Assembly: GCF_020886695.1 (NCBI RefSeq)
Contig: NZ_AP024485.1
Coordinates: 3,477,001-3,541,000 of the forward strand
Source: Pseudodesulfovibrio sediminis
Lineage (GTDB): Bacteria > Desulfobacterota > Desulfovibrionia > Desulfovibrionales > Desulfovibrionaceae
DNA: 64,000 bases
Reading direction: 5' to 3'
Position 1 is the stretch's first letter. Each line of letters begins with the position of its first letter. Below are positions 35,311 to 43,442 of this stretch, piece after piece. Position numbers and translations under genes: made by a program. Under the pieces are notes generated by a model, which was not told the DNA's origin, did no database searches, and worked only from the letters and a program-made list of their open reading frames with translations.

Positions 35311-35406
35311 TTACACAGCACCTCGTCCAAGCCCGCGAGCGCGGCTAAACCAATATCCAAAATAATAGTTGGAAAAGTATGCGTTGGAGGAAGTTGTGTT
35401 CATCAT
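35311..35406 (-). CDS. Aromatic-rich leader peptide of the aro supra-operon
   Basis: 31 codons plus TAA on the minus strand, starting at tandem ATGs (35406, 35403). Residues 10-20 read YFSNYYFGYWF: four Tyr, three Phe and one Trp, eight aromatics in eleven positions. It ends 38 bases before the terminator stem. Amino acid identity, length, position and the downstream terminator all fit a ribosome-mediated attenuation leader that senses all three products of the pathway. No Shine-Dalgarno is seen; the candidate promoter would start the RNA only a few bases before the first ATG. Confidence 0.85.
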   Translation of the reverse strand: MMNTTSSNAYFSNYYFGYWFSRARGLGRGAV

Positions 35407-35416
35407 GGAGACAGAC

Positions 35417-35443
35417 GCTATACCTTGACGGATATTCTGTCAA
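35417..35443 (-). promoter_or_regulatory. Candidate promoter of the aro supra-operon
   Basis: A perfect TTGACA (35443-35438) and TATAGC (35422-35417) with 15-base spacing on the minus strand, shorter than the usual 17. Transcription would begin near 35410, giving a 5' leader of about five bases before the leader-peptide ATG. Confidence 0.5.
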
Positions 35444-35544
35444 CAAAAAAAATCGCAGCAAATTCGGACGGATAGAGTATATTACTATATATTCTTGTGA
35501 CCGGCGGTCATCTTTATCTCTTTTTGACATTTTTTGTAAAATTG

Positions 35545-35597
35545 ACAATTTTGGACTAATTTGGATACTTCAAAAATGTAATTTATTGCAAAATTGT
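35545..35597 (+). promoter_or_regulatory. Inverted repeat upstream of the amt promoter
   Basis: ACAATTTTG (35545-35553) and CAAAATTGT (35589-35597) are perfect 9-base complements separated by 35 bases in a very AT-rich stretch. They lie about 70-120 bases upstream of the sigma-54-like site, where enhancer-binding proteins act. They do not match the NtrC consensus. The rest of 35444-35729 holds no gene. Confidence 0.4.
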
Positions 35598-35664
35598 AAA
35601 AAAACATTGGTCTAAAATGCACTGTTTTGAGGATTTTTACACTAATAGCAATAAAAAACGAGTT

Positions 35665-35680
35665 TGGCACGGGTCTTGAT
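35665..35680 (+). promoter_or_regulatory. Sigma-54-type promoter of amt
   Basis: TGGCAC-GGGTC-TTGAT: the -24 element is perfect and the -12 element is TTGA instead of TTGC, with correct spacing. It lies 50 bases upstream of the amt ATG, and nitrogen-regulated amt-glnK operons are classic sigma-54 targets. Confidence 0.65.
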
Positions 35681-35729
35681 AGAAGGGAGGCAGGTTAGAA
35701 ACGCATTCCATTCAAAGAGGAGTATTGAA

Positions 35730-37088
35730 ATGTATTTGAGAAAGTCCCCGACCCATGTTTCCAAGAGGCTCGCCATCGGCGTAGCCACTTTGGCAGCAGC
35801 CCTTGCCCCCACTTTTGCTTATGCTGAAGAAGTGGAAACTCTGTCTCAGTTCCATGGTAATGTTCTGTGGACACTGATTGCCGGTATCCTTGTCTTCTTC
35901 ATGCAGGCAGGTTTCGGTTGTGTTGAAGCCGGTTTTACTCGCGCCAAATCCGCCGGTAACATCATGATGAAGAACTTCCTGGATTTCTCCGTTGGTTCCA
36001 TCTGCTTTTTCCTGTTCGGTTTTGCTCTGATGTTCGGCCTTGATGCCGGCGGGTTCCTCGGCACCTCCGGTTACGCACTGGGCGGCGTCAGCGAAGCTGA
36101 TCTTCCCTGGACTTACACCTTCTGGTTCTTCCAGTCCGTGTTTGCCGCAACTGCAGCTACCATCGTTTCCGGTGGTATGGCTGAACGCACCAAATTTTCC
36201 AGCTACATTCTCGTATCCATCGTCGTGACCGGCATCATCTACCCCATCTCCGGCCACTGGGCCTGGGGTTCGCTGTGGCTGGGCGACACTGGCGCTGGCT
36301 GGTTGGAAGGTCTCGGCTTCTGTGACTTCGCCGGTTCCACTGTTGTTCACTCCGTTGGTGGCTGGATCGCCCTGGCTGGCGCCCTGGTTCTCGGCCCCCG
36401 TATCGGCAAGTACACCGAAGACGGCAAAGCAAAGGCCATTCCCGGTCACAACATTCCCCTGGCAAGCCTTGGTGTTTTCATCCTCTGGTTCGGCTGGTTC
36501 GGTTTCAACCCCGGTTCCACCACCACTGCTGACGGCAGCATCGGTTTCATCGCTGTAAACACTTCCCTGGCTGCTTGTGGCGGCGTGCTCGGCGCAATGA
36601 TGTTCGCCTGGATGCGTTTCGGCAAGCCTGATATCTCCATGACCCTGAACGGCGCCCTGGCTGGCCTGGTCGGTATCACCGCCGGTTGTGCCACGGTTTC
36701 CCCCGTCGGTTCCATCATCATCGGTCTGATCGCTGGTGTCCTGGTTGTCCTGGCCATTGAATTCATCGACAAGGTCCTGAAGATCGACGATCCGGTCGGT
36801 GCTTCTTCTGTCCACGGCGTCTGCGGTGCCTGGGGTACCATCGCCTGTGGCCTGTTCAACACTGACGGCGGCCTCTTCTACGGCGGCGGCGTGGCTCAGC
36901 TCGGCGTACAGCTCATCGGTGCAGGCGCAATCTTCGTTTGGGCATTCGGTGCAGGTTACATCCTCATGGCTCTCGTCAAGGGCATCTTCGGCCTCCGCGT
37001 GAGCAAGGAAGAAGAGCTCAAGGGTCTGGATATCGCAGAACATGGTTCCGAGTCCTACAACGGATTCCAGCTCTTCTCTAACGAGTAG
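35730..37088 (+). CDS. amt: Ammonium transporter
   Basis: 452 aa. A cleavable N-terminal signal (AAALAPTFAYA) precedes eleven membrane segments of the Amt/Rh fold: FFMQAGFGCVEAGFTRAKSAGN, the pore region HSVGGWIALAGALVLGPRIGKY with its His, and the second pore His in VHGVCGAWGTIACG. Start at 35730 with GAGGAG eight bases upstream. The PII gene follows, so this is the standard Amt-PII pair: PII docks on and closes the channel when nitrogen is ample. Confidence 0.96.
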   Translation: MYLRKSPTHVSKRLAIGVATLAAALAPTFAYAEEVETLSQFHGNVLWTLIAGILVFFMQAGFGCVEAGFTRAKSAGNIMMKNFLDFSVGSICFFLFGFALMFGLDAGGFLGTSGYALGGVSEADLPWTYTFWFFQSVFAATAATIVSGGMAERTKFSSYILVSIVVTGIIYPISGHWAWGSLWLGDTGAGWLEGLGFCDFAGSTVVHSVGGWIALAGALVLGPRIGKYTEDGKAKAIPGHNIPLASLGVFILWFGWFGFNPGSTTTADGSIGFIAVNTSLAACGGVLGAMMFAWMRFGKPDISMTLNGALAGLVGITAGCATVSPVGSIIIGLIAGVLVVLAIEFIDKVLKIDDPVGASSVHGVCGAWGTIACGLFNTDGGLFYGGGVAQLGVQLIGAGAIFVWAFGAGYILMALVKGIFGLRVSKEEELKGLDIAEHGSESYNGFQLFSNE

Positions 37089-37118
37089 GCAGCATTGTTG
37101 AAGATGGCCAGAGTGCTT

Positions 37119-37221
37119 GTTGTTCAACTATGACAACTCTCATGAAAAGAGATCAGGAATCGGCCCTGAATTGAACAACCATTGTGTACCCGAACCATTT
37201 TGAACAGCTTGCAAGAAGCTG
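37119..37221 (+). ncRNA. Structured intergenic RNA between amt and glnB
   Basis: The outer stem GTTGTTCAA/TTGAACAAC (37119-37127 with 37171-37179) encloses two small hairpins, TCTC/GAGA and TCAGG/CCTGA, which would make a three-way junction. A separate hairpin CAGCTT/AAGCTG follows (37205-37221). No T-run is present. It could be a processing or stabilising element, or a metabolite-responsive leader for glnB; it matches no family I recognise. Confidence 0.4.
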
Positions 37222-37263
37222 AACAAAGAACAGAATAAGAGATCATTCAAGGAGATCAAGAAA

Positions 37264-37596
37264 ATGAAGCTCATCATAGCATACATCAGGCCAGAAAAGC
37301 TCAACGACGTGAAGCAGGCCCTTTACGCCAAGGAAATCTATTCCATGTCCGTGACCAACATTCTGGGATCGGGCCGTCAGAAAGGATTCACGGAAACCTA
37401 CCGCGGTGTCCAGATGGAAGTGAACCTGCTCAAGAAGGTTCGTATCGAAATCGGCGTCAACGATGAATTCGAGGACAAGGCTCTCGAAGCAATCAAAAGC
37501 GCAGGAGCCACCGGCTCGGAAGGCGATGGCGTGATCTTCGTCACCGAACTTGCCAAAGCGCTGCGTATCAGGACCGGTGAGGACGGAATCCTCTAA
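37264..37596 (+). CDS. glnB: PII nitrogen regulatory protein lacking the uridylylation tyrosine
   Basis: 110 aa trimeric signal protein that senses 2-oxoglutarate and [25 protein letters not shown] and the C-terminal [19 protein letters not shown] are canonical. In the T-loop, Tyr46 is present (TYRGVQMEV) but position 51, normally the uridylylated Tyr, is Met. It therefore cannot be controlled by GlnD at that residue. As partner of the adjacent amt it probably acts as GlnK. Confidence 0.94.
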   Translation: MKLIIAYIRPEKLNDVKQALYAKEIYSMSVTNILGSGRQKGFTETYRGVQMEVNLLKKVRIEIGVNDEFEDKALEAIKSAGATGSEGDGVIFVTELAKALRIRTGEDGIL

Positions 37597-37621
37597 TCCT
37601 GGATTGCGAAAACATATACGT

Positions 37622-37664
37622 ACCGGGGCGGTGACCACACACCACCGCCCCGGTCTTGTTTCGA
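37622..37664 (+). terminator. Terminator of amt-glnB
   Basis: Perfect 12-bp stem ACCGGGGCGGTG/CACCGCCCCGGT (37622-37654) followed by CTTGTTT. Confidence 0.85.
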
Positions 37665-37721
37665 GAACGAATCAGGCACGGAAACCAACACACCAACCCA
37701 CATGATCTAGAGGAAATTTTC

Positions 37722-38963
37722 GTGTTGACCACAGTGCCCGATATAGAAGAGATCATTAAGAATAGGTTTATTCTTACTCACTTTCAGCCCCAGGTTTCCC
37801 TCAAGCGGAAGGCCGTTGTCGGGCTGGAGGCTCTGAGCAGAGGATTCGACCCTCAAAGCGGAGAGATTATACCTCCTACTCTGCTGTTCGAGCAAGCCCG
37901 GGACAAGGCATCCCGGCTCGCACTGGACCGGGCTTGCCGAACGAACGCAGTCGAAGCATTCGCCGCCCTCCACCGAAGAGACAAAAGTGTCATGCTCTCC
38001 ATGAACATGGACGCTACCTGCATAAACGAAGAGACCCGAGGCTCCAATCACATTCTCAATTTGGTGAACCGGTGTGGCATTAGCCCGAATTCGGTTATCA
38101 TCGAGATCATTGAATCGCAGTGTGATGACATGGATGCGCTCATGGCCTTTGTCAAATTCTATCGCAAGCACGATTTTCTTATTGCCCTGGATGATGTCGG
38201 AGCCGGATTCTCCAATCTGGATCGTATCCCGACGCTCAAGCCCGACGTCATCAAACTCGATCGATCGCTCATCAGCAATGTGGACAAGCATTTTCACAAG
38301 ATCGAAGTGGTACGGAGCTTTGTGCAGATGTCCAACCGACTGGGATGTCTGGTGCTGGCTGAAGGCGTAGAACGCGCCGAGGAAGCCATGTGTCTGCTCT
38401 CCAATGGTGTGGACGTGTTTCAGGGATACTATTTCGCTCGACCTGCTCCGGGTCTGGATGCGGTGCCCGGCATGGCGTCCAAAGTGGATGCACTGGCCGA
38501 AAAGCATCGCGAAAACCGGACACAGCAGATTGCCGACGACAAGCGGCTGTACTCCAGTTATCATCTGACAGTGTTGACCATGTGTCAGGAGTTGGCCGAA
38601 AGTCCCTACAAGGATATGGGCAAAAACCTGTCCGGATTCATTGAGACCTACGACAACGTGGAATGTCTGTATGTCCTCGATATGAAAGGGAACCAGATCT
38701 CTGACACCATCTGTGATCCGACACGGCTTAAAACGAGCAAGCGGTTTCTCTATGAACCCGCTGCCATTGGCATGGATCATTCGCTCAAGGAATATTTTCT
38801 TCCCATACAGGCCGGACTGGAGAAGTTCACCACACAGCCTTATATCTCATTGGCGTCGGGCAACCTGTGCACGACCATTTCCCATGTTTTCTACCACAAG
38901 AGCAGCGGCCGCCATCGCATTCTCTGCGTCGACATGAGCCGTGAGGACAGCTGCATCTGCTGA
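37722..38963 (+). CDS. EAL-domain protein (cyclic-di-GMP phosphodiesterase type)
   Basis: 413 aa from GTG 37722 (AGAGGA seven bases upstream). EAL domain at about residues 1-245: GLEALSRG (the EAL signature), IIEIIESQ, ALDDVGAGFSNL, KPDVIKLDRSLI and VLAEGVE are intact, so hydrolysis of c-di-GMP is plausible. The C-terminal ~150 residues contain a PDC/Cache-like fold (NLSGFIETYDNVECLYVLD; FTTQPYISLASGNLC) but no membrane segment, so the sensor part appears cytoplasmic. No GGDEF domain is fused. Downstream of, but terminated from, glnB. Confidence 0.88.
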   Translation: MLTTVPDIEEIIKNRFILTHFQPQVSLKRKAVVGLEALSRGFDPQSGEIIPPTLLFEQARDKASRLALDRACRTNAVEAFAALHRRDKSVMLSMNMDATCINEETRGSNHILNLVNRCGISPNSVIIEIIESQCDDMDALMAFVKFYRKHDFLIALDDVGAGFSNLDRIPTLKPDVIKLDRSLISNVDKHFHKIEVVRSFVQMSNRLGCLVLAEGVERAEEAMCLLSNGVDVFQGYYFARPAPGLDAVPGMASKVDALAEKHRENRTQQIADDKRLYSSYHLTVLTMCQELAESPYKDMGKNLSGFIETYDNVECLYVLDMKGNQISDTICDPTRLKTSKRFLYEPAAIGMDHSLKEYFLPIQAGLEKFTTQPYISLASGNLCTTISHVFYHKSSGRHRILCVDMSREDSCIC

Positions 38964-38978
38964 TGCGGGAACGCTCCT

Positions 38979-40376
38979 CTATGAGCGGCTCGATGTCACC
39001 GCTTTGCGTTGTCGTATCTTGGCCCGTGCCGAGAGCAGAATGCCCAGCGCGCTGATTGCCGTCAGTGCGATGAATGAGACGTTCATGGCGTGAACAAAGA
39101 GGTCTGCGTCTTTTGCATGAAGGGCGGTAGGGCCGACCATGGTGGCCAGCACGGCACTGATGAACACCAGGCTGACGGTCATGCCCGTGGTACGCATACC
39201 TGCCACCATGGCGGAGGCGATGCCGTAATGCTCTTTTTCGACAGCATCCATGATGACCGCAGTATTGGCTGTGGCAAATATGGCGTTCCCCGTACCGCAG
39301 GCTCCGAGCACCAATGCGATGAACCAGATCGGCGCACCTTGTTCGAGGAAAATAGCGCCTCCGAGGGCAACCGTGGCAAGGGCCATGCCTGCGGTCGCGA
39401 CATTGTGGGGAGCCCAGCGCTGGCAGAGCTTTCCGCTGACAGGGGAGAATATGGTCTGCATGATCGGTTGGGCCATGAGGATCATCCCGGCCTGACCGGG
39501 CGTCATGCCCTGAGCCACCTGCAGGTAAAGGGAGATGAGAAAGGTGATGCCGAAGGTGGCAGCATAGCTGATGAACTGTACGGTGCTGCCAAGGGCAAAG
39601 GCCTGATTCTCGCTGAACAGGGTCATGTCCAGCAATGGAGCCTTGGTCCGACGTTCCCAGAAAACAAACGCCGTCAACGACAACAATCCGCCCAGGAGCA
39701 TGGATTTGCCGGTGATATTATGGAAGTGCGAGCCGCCTTGCGCAAGCAGGAGCATGCCGAGTGCACAGAGGATCGCACCGATGAAATCAAAGGGCGGACA
39801 TTTTTTGCGGACGGGTTTGACCGGCAACACGTAGATGACCATGATCAGGCAGAGCACACAGGGGACGGCGCCGATGTAGAAAATTGCCCGCCAGCCCATT
39901 TCTGTCGCGATCATACCGCCAAGCCACGGGCCTGCGGACAAGCCGACATAGACTCCGGCAGAGGCTATCCCAAGGGCCATGGCGCGGCGCTGTCCGGGAA
40001 AGAGATCGGCCAGGATTGCCAGTCCGGTGGTGACCATCATGGCTCCGCCGGCACCCTGAAACATGCGCAGGGCATTGAGTTGTTCAATGGAGTGCGACAG
40101 GGGGATGATCAGGCTGAACACCGTGAAGACGGTGACTCCGAGAACAAAAACGAATCCGCGACCGATCATGTCAGCCAGTCGGGTAACCGGGAAGAGCAGC
40201 ATGGCCACGGCAGAGATATAGCCGGATTCGACCAGTCCGAGTTGGGCGGCTGTTGCGCCGAATTCCGCACCCAGTGAGGGAATGGCCACTGCCACTGATG
40301 AGAGCATGAAAACCAACGCGAATTGCGTGATCGTGATGGCCCAGAGTCCGGCAGTACGTTCTTTTTCCGAGATCAT
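38979..40376 (-). CDS. MFS multidrug efflux transporter (DHA2/EmrB-like)
   Basis: 465 aa with about 14 membrane segments. Motif A-like LADMIGRGFVFVLG after TM2, LRMFQGAGGAMMVTTGLAIL (motif B/C region), and PWLGGMIATEMGWRAIFYIGA support the 14-TM drug:H+ antiporter family. Its ATG overlaps the TAA of the marR gene by one base, so the regulator and pump are translationally coupled, the usual marR-efflux arrangement. Confidence 0.88.
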   Translation of the reverse strand: MISEKERTAGLWAITITQFALVFMLSSVAVAIPSLGAEFGATAAQLGLVESGYISAVAMLLFPVTRLADMIGRGFVFVLGVTVFTVFSLIIPLSHSIEQLNALRMFQGAGGAMMVTTGLAILADLFPGQRRAMALGIASAGVYVGLSAGPWLGGMIATEMGWRAIFYIGAVPCVLCLIMVIYVLPVKPVRKKCPPFDFIGAILCALGMLLLAQGGSHFHNITGKSMLLGGLLSLTAFVFWERRTKAPLLDMTLFSENQAFALGSTVQFISYAATFGITFLISLYLQVAQGMTPGQAGMILMAQPIMQTIFSPVSGKLCQRWAPHNVATAGMALATVALGGAIFLEQGAPIWFIALVLGACGTGNAIFATANTAVIMDAVEKEHYGIASAMVAGMRTTGMTVSLVFISAVLATMVGPTALHAKDADLFVHAMNVSFIALTAISALGILLSARAKIRQRKAVTSSRS

Positions 40377-40834
40377 TATATTCTTTCTCCGTCGAGTTCG
40401 CTCTGAACATTGGCGATGACCCGATCAAGTATGGTTATGGCAGCATTTCTTTCTTCAGCTGAGAATCCGCGAAACATGACGGCATTGTGTCGGGAAAGCA
40501 CGGGCATGAGTGCCTGGTAACGAGCTTTGCCTTTGGTCGTGGGATACACAAATTTCTGTCTCCGGTTCTCCGGATTTTTTTCGCGTTTGATGAGCCCCGA
40601 TGCCTCCATGGTTTTCAACATACGCGCAGTATGCCCTCGGTCCAGATGGACTGTGGTTGACAGTTCTTCCTGCGTCAGTCCTTCTTTTTCAACAATGGAA
40701 ATAATGTACGGTATCTGCCCGCAATGCATTGAAAATCCTTTTGTCCATTGGTCGAGAAGGCACGTGTTCATCCGGAAAAGTCGGCTGATTCGATAGCCGA
40801 GGCTGATCCTGCGTTTTTTTATTGATTCAAGCAT
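40376..40834 (-). CDS. MarR-family transcriptional regulator
   Basis: 152 aa. Winged helix of the MarR type: LTQEELSTTVHLDRGHTARMLKTMEASGLIKRE (recognition helix) followed by the wing NPENRRQKFVYPTTKG. Starts at 40834 (or 40840). It probably represses its own operon with the MFS pump; a 16-bp perfect palindrome sits on its -35 box. Inducing ligand unknown. Confidence 0.9.
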   Translation of the reverse strand: MLESIKKRRISLGYRISRLFRMNTCLLDQWTKGFSMHCGQIPYIISIVEKEGLTQEELSTTVHLDRGHTARMLKTMEASGLIKREKNPENRRQKFVYPTTKGKARYQALMPVLSRHNAVMFRGFSAEERNAAITILDRVIANVQSELDGERI

Positions 40835-40865
40835 GTGCATCGTTCCTGTAGAGAGGTGAAGAGTG

Positions 40866-40896
40866 CTTGTACGGGAGCTTTGTTGACATGTCAACA
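40866..40896 (-). promoter_or_regulatory. marR-MFS promoter with operator palindrome
   Basis: Minus-strand TTGACA (40894-40889), 17-base spacer, TACAAG (40871-40866). The perfect 16-bp palindrome TGTTGACATGTCAACA (40881-40896) covers the -35, ideal for a dimeric repressor such as the MarR protein encoded just downstream. Confidence 0.7.
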
Positions 40897-41012
40897 GTTG
40901 TAGTTTGTGTCTGTAATCTGTGTAATTCGGCATGGGAAAGTATCCGCTTTTTGGTGTGCGGCCGCAGGCTAATGCAATTGACATGGGCATCCCCTTCCAT
41001 CATGGTTGTCTT

Positions 41013-41738
41013 ATGACCGTGAAGTCTTGTCCTGTGGGCACTTTTATTCTTTTCTTCATCCTCTTTTCCGCTGTTTCGGTGCGGGCGGAAGAGTTGCGTT
41101 TTGTCTATGAGAACTTTCCCCCGTTGACGTACATTAATGATGCCGGCGAGGCTCGTGGTCAATCGATAGAACTCGTGCGTGAGGCGTGTAGGCGACTCGG
41201 GGTTGAACCGCATTTCATCTGGCAGCCTTTCATCCGTGCGCTTGATTCTGTGAAGTATGGTTTTGTAGATGCCATCATCGATGTATTTCGAAATGCGAGC
41301 CGAGAAGAGTATCTCTATTATTCCGAAAGTGGAGAGACTGCTGATGCCGTTGTCCTCTACATGAATGCAAAAAATGCCTATGTGCCACGGACATTGTCGG
41401 ACATTGGGACGAGTTCCGTCGGAGCTGTACGGGGGTATTACCTTGGCAAGGGGGTACACGATCTCCTCGGAGAGAAGATCTCCTATGTCAAAGATAGTGA
41501 GACCCTGTGTCATATGATTTTGCTGGGACGTATTCAATTCGCCATCGGGAATTCCCTGGCCATGGAATACTACAAGAAGGAGTCCGGTCGTTTTTCACGA
41601 GTAAAGGTCGCTTTTATCGTGGAACGTGTCGCGTACCATTTGGCTTTTTCCAAGACGTTGGGAAGACGTGGGCAGGTTCTCGCCGATATGTTTGGTCAGG
41701 AGATTGATCGGATACGAGCTGAGCGCATGCTGGAGTGA
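41013..41738 (+). CDS. Periplasmic solute-binding protein, family 3-like
   Basis: 241 aa: signal peptide (FILFFILFSAVSVRA) then an SBP family 3 fold (LRFVYENFPPLTYINDAGEARGQ; ASREEYLYYSESGETAD; YYLGKGVHDLLG). Start at 41013 is chosen for the signal peptide; no Shine-Dalgarno is evident, and 40983 is an alternative. No transporter genes are adjacent. Same type as the protein at 7515. Divergent from the marR-MFS operon. Ligand not inferable. Confidence 0.78.
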   Translation: MTVKSCPVGTFILFFILFSAVSVRAEELRFVYENFPPLTYINDAGEARGQSIELVREACRRLGVEPHFIWQPFIRALDSVKYGFVDAIIDVFRNASREEYLYYSESGETADAVVLYMNAKNAYVPRTLSDIGTSSVGAVRGYYLGKGVHDLLGEKISYVKDSETLCHMILLGRIQFAIGNSLAMEYYKKESGRFSRVKVAFIVERVAYHLAFSKTLGRRGQVLADMFGQEIDRIRAERMLE

Positions 41739-41793
41739 TCGCAATCTGACACGGTGTTCGTCGACGATTGGACACAATGGCGCTGATGCAATG

Positions 41794-41828
41794 AAAAACG
41801 CCCGGTCCAGCATAGGCTGAACCGGGCG
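41794..41828 (-). terminator. Terminator of panC-panD-metK
   Basis: Stem CGCCCGGT/ACCGGGCG with inner CAGC/GCTG (41799-41828), followed on the minus strand by TTTTT. Confidence 0.88.
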
Positions 41829-41852
41829 TATCTATTTGTCTGTCAGTACCGA

Positions 41853-43022
41853 CTAGATCTTGCAGGCTGTGCGCAGATCGTCAACGGCATCGGTCTGTTC
41901 CCAGGCGAATTCCGGCAGCTCACGACCGAAGTGGCCGTAGTTGGTGGAAGCCTGGAAGATGGGACGGCGCAGGTTCAGACGCTCAAGGATGAAGTAGGGA
42001 CGCATGTCAAAGACTTCCTTGACGGCAGCGGTCAGCGCTTCATCGGAGACCTTGCCGGTGCCGCGAGAGCAGACGACCACGGAAACGGGTTCTGCAACAC
42101 CGATGGCGTAGGCGATCTGAACTTCGCACTGTTCGGCCAGGCCGGCGGCAACGACGTTTTTGGCAACGTAACGAGCCATGTAGGCTCCAGAGCGGTCAAC
42201 CTTGGACGGATCCTTGCCGGAGAATGCGCCACCGCCGTGGGCACCGGCACCACCGTATGTGTCGTTGATGATCTTGCGACCGGTCAGACCGCAGTCGCCA
42301 ACCGGGCCACCGATGACGAAACGGCCGGTGGGGTTGATGTAGGACTTGAGTTTGTCGTCCAGCAACTCTTCGGGCAGCGTTTTCATGACGACTTCACGCA
42401 GCAGGTCTTCCTGAAGCTGGCCGAGTTCGACGCCCTCAGCGTGCTGGGAGGAGACAACCACGTTGTCGATGCGAACGGGTTTACCGTTGTCGAATTCCAC
42501 GCAGACCTGGGTTTTTCCGTCAGGGCGCAGGTAATCGAGAACGCCTTCTTTGCGCACGTCGGTGAGACGCTTGGAAAGCTGGTGGGCATAGTAGATGGGG
42601 GTGGGCATCAGGGTCGGGGTTTCGTTTGTGGCGAAACCGAACATCATGCCCTGGTCGCCTGCGCCCTGTTCTTCGGGCTTCTGGCGATCAACGCCCTGAG
42701 CGATATCCGGGGACTGCTTGTCAATGGAAGAGATGACGGCGCAGGTTTCCCAGTCAAAGCCCATGTTGTCGGCTGAGTTGTAACCGATGTCCTTGATGGT
42801 TGCGCGGACGATCTCCGGGAAGTCGGCGTAGGCAGAGGTGGAGATTTCACCGGCAATGAATGCCATGCCGGTGGTGACCAGTGTTTCGCAGGCAACACGA
42901 GCCATGGGGTCCTGACCTATTATGGTGTCCAGAATGGCGTCGGATATCTGATCAGCGACTTTGTCGGGATGGCCTTCGGTCACGGACTCGGAAGTAAACA
43001 GGTATTTGCCTTCAATCTGCAT
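41853..43022 (-). CDS. metK: S-adenosylmethionine synthetase
   Basis: 389 aa. [19 protein letters not shown] (ATP/Met site) at the N-terminus, [10 protein letters not shown] and [19 protein letters not shown] (phosphate loop) are intact. Only 38 bases separate it from panD, so there is no room for a SAM riboswitch of its own; it seems to be the third gene of a panC-panD-metK unit. Confidence 0.97.
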   Translation of the reverse strand: MQIEGKYLFTSESVTEGHPDKVADQISDAILDTIIGQDPMARVACETLVTTGMAFIAGEISTSAYADFPEIVRATIKDIGYNSADNMGFDWETCAVISSIDKQSPDIAQGVDRQKPEEQGAGDQGMMFGFATNETPTLMPTPIYYAHQLSKRLTDVRKEGVLDYLRPDGKTQVCVEFDNGKPVRIDNVVVSSQHAEGVELGQLQEDLLREVVMKTLPEELLDDKLKSYINPTGRFVIGGPVGDCGLTGRKIINDTYGGAGAHGGGAFSGKDPSKVDRSGAYMARYVAKNVVAAGLAEQCEVQIAYAIGVAEPVSVVVCSRGTGKVSDEALTAAVKEVFDMRPYFILERLNLRRPIFQASTNYGHFGRELPEFAWEQTDAVDDLRTACKI

Positions 43023-43060
43023 GCGTACCCTCCTTGGGGGATGCTACTGTAAATTTTCGT

Positions 43061-43438
43061 CTAAAAATCCTGAATGAGATCACATTCGAGGATTTCATCG
43101 ACGGTGTTGTTTTTGCCGGCGACCACGACACGCGGTTTGCGGGTCTTGGCCTCATTTTCATCCAACCACATGTATGAGGCCACGATGATCCGCTGTCCCA
43201 CTTCACCCTTATGGGCTGCAGCCCCGTTCAGGCATATCTCTCCCGGTTTCCCGGGAATCGCGTATGTGGTCAGGCGTTCGCCGTTATCTATATTGTAAAC
43301 ATCTATCTGTTCGTAGGGCAGAATCCCCACGGTTTTCATCAACGCGGTGTCGATGGACAGGCTTCCCCGGTATTCCAGGTTCGCACAGGTGATGGAAGCG
43401 CCGTGGATTTTGGCGCTCAAAAAGCATCGTTGAGCCAA
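43061..43438 (-). CDS. panD: Aspartate 1-decarboxylase
   Basis: 125 aa pyruvoyl enzyme making beta-alanine. Self-cleavage occurs at Gly25-Ser26 (EYRGSLSID); the Tyr/Asn region NGAAAHKGEVGQRIIVASY is intact. Four bases after panC; beta-alanine goes directly to PanC. Confidence 0.96.
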   Translation of the reverse strand: MAQRCFLSAKIHGASITCANLEYRGSLSIDTALMKTVGILPYEQIDVYNIDNGERLTTYAIPGKPGEICLNGAAAHKGEVGQRIIVASYMWLDENEAKTRKPRVVVAGKNNTVDEILECDLIQDF

Positions 43439-43442
43439 TGGA

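Noticed and set aside
35345-35548. 67-aa minus-strand frame covering the aro leader
   Set aside because: It overlaps the leader peptide in another frame and starts upstream of the promoter candidate; the aromatic-rich 31-codon frame explains the region better.
35712-37127. 471-aa minus-strand open frame opposite amt
   Set aside because: Antisense shadow of amt: composition is unlike real proteins here (Gly/Asp/Thr/His-rich) and there is no ribosome-binding site.
43023-43060. SAM riboswitch before metK
   Set aside because: Only 38 bases separate metK from panD and no pseudoknot or K-turn sequence is visible.
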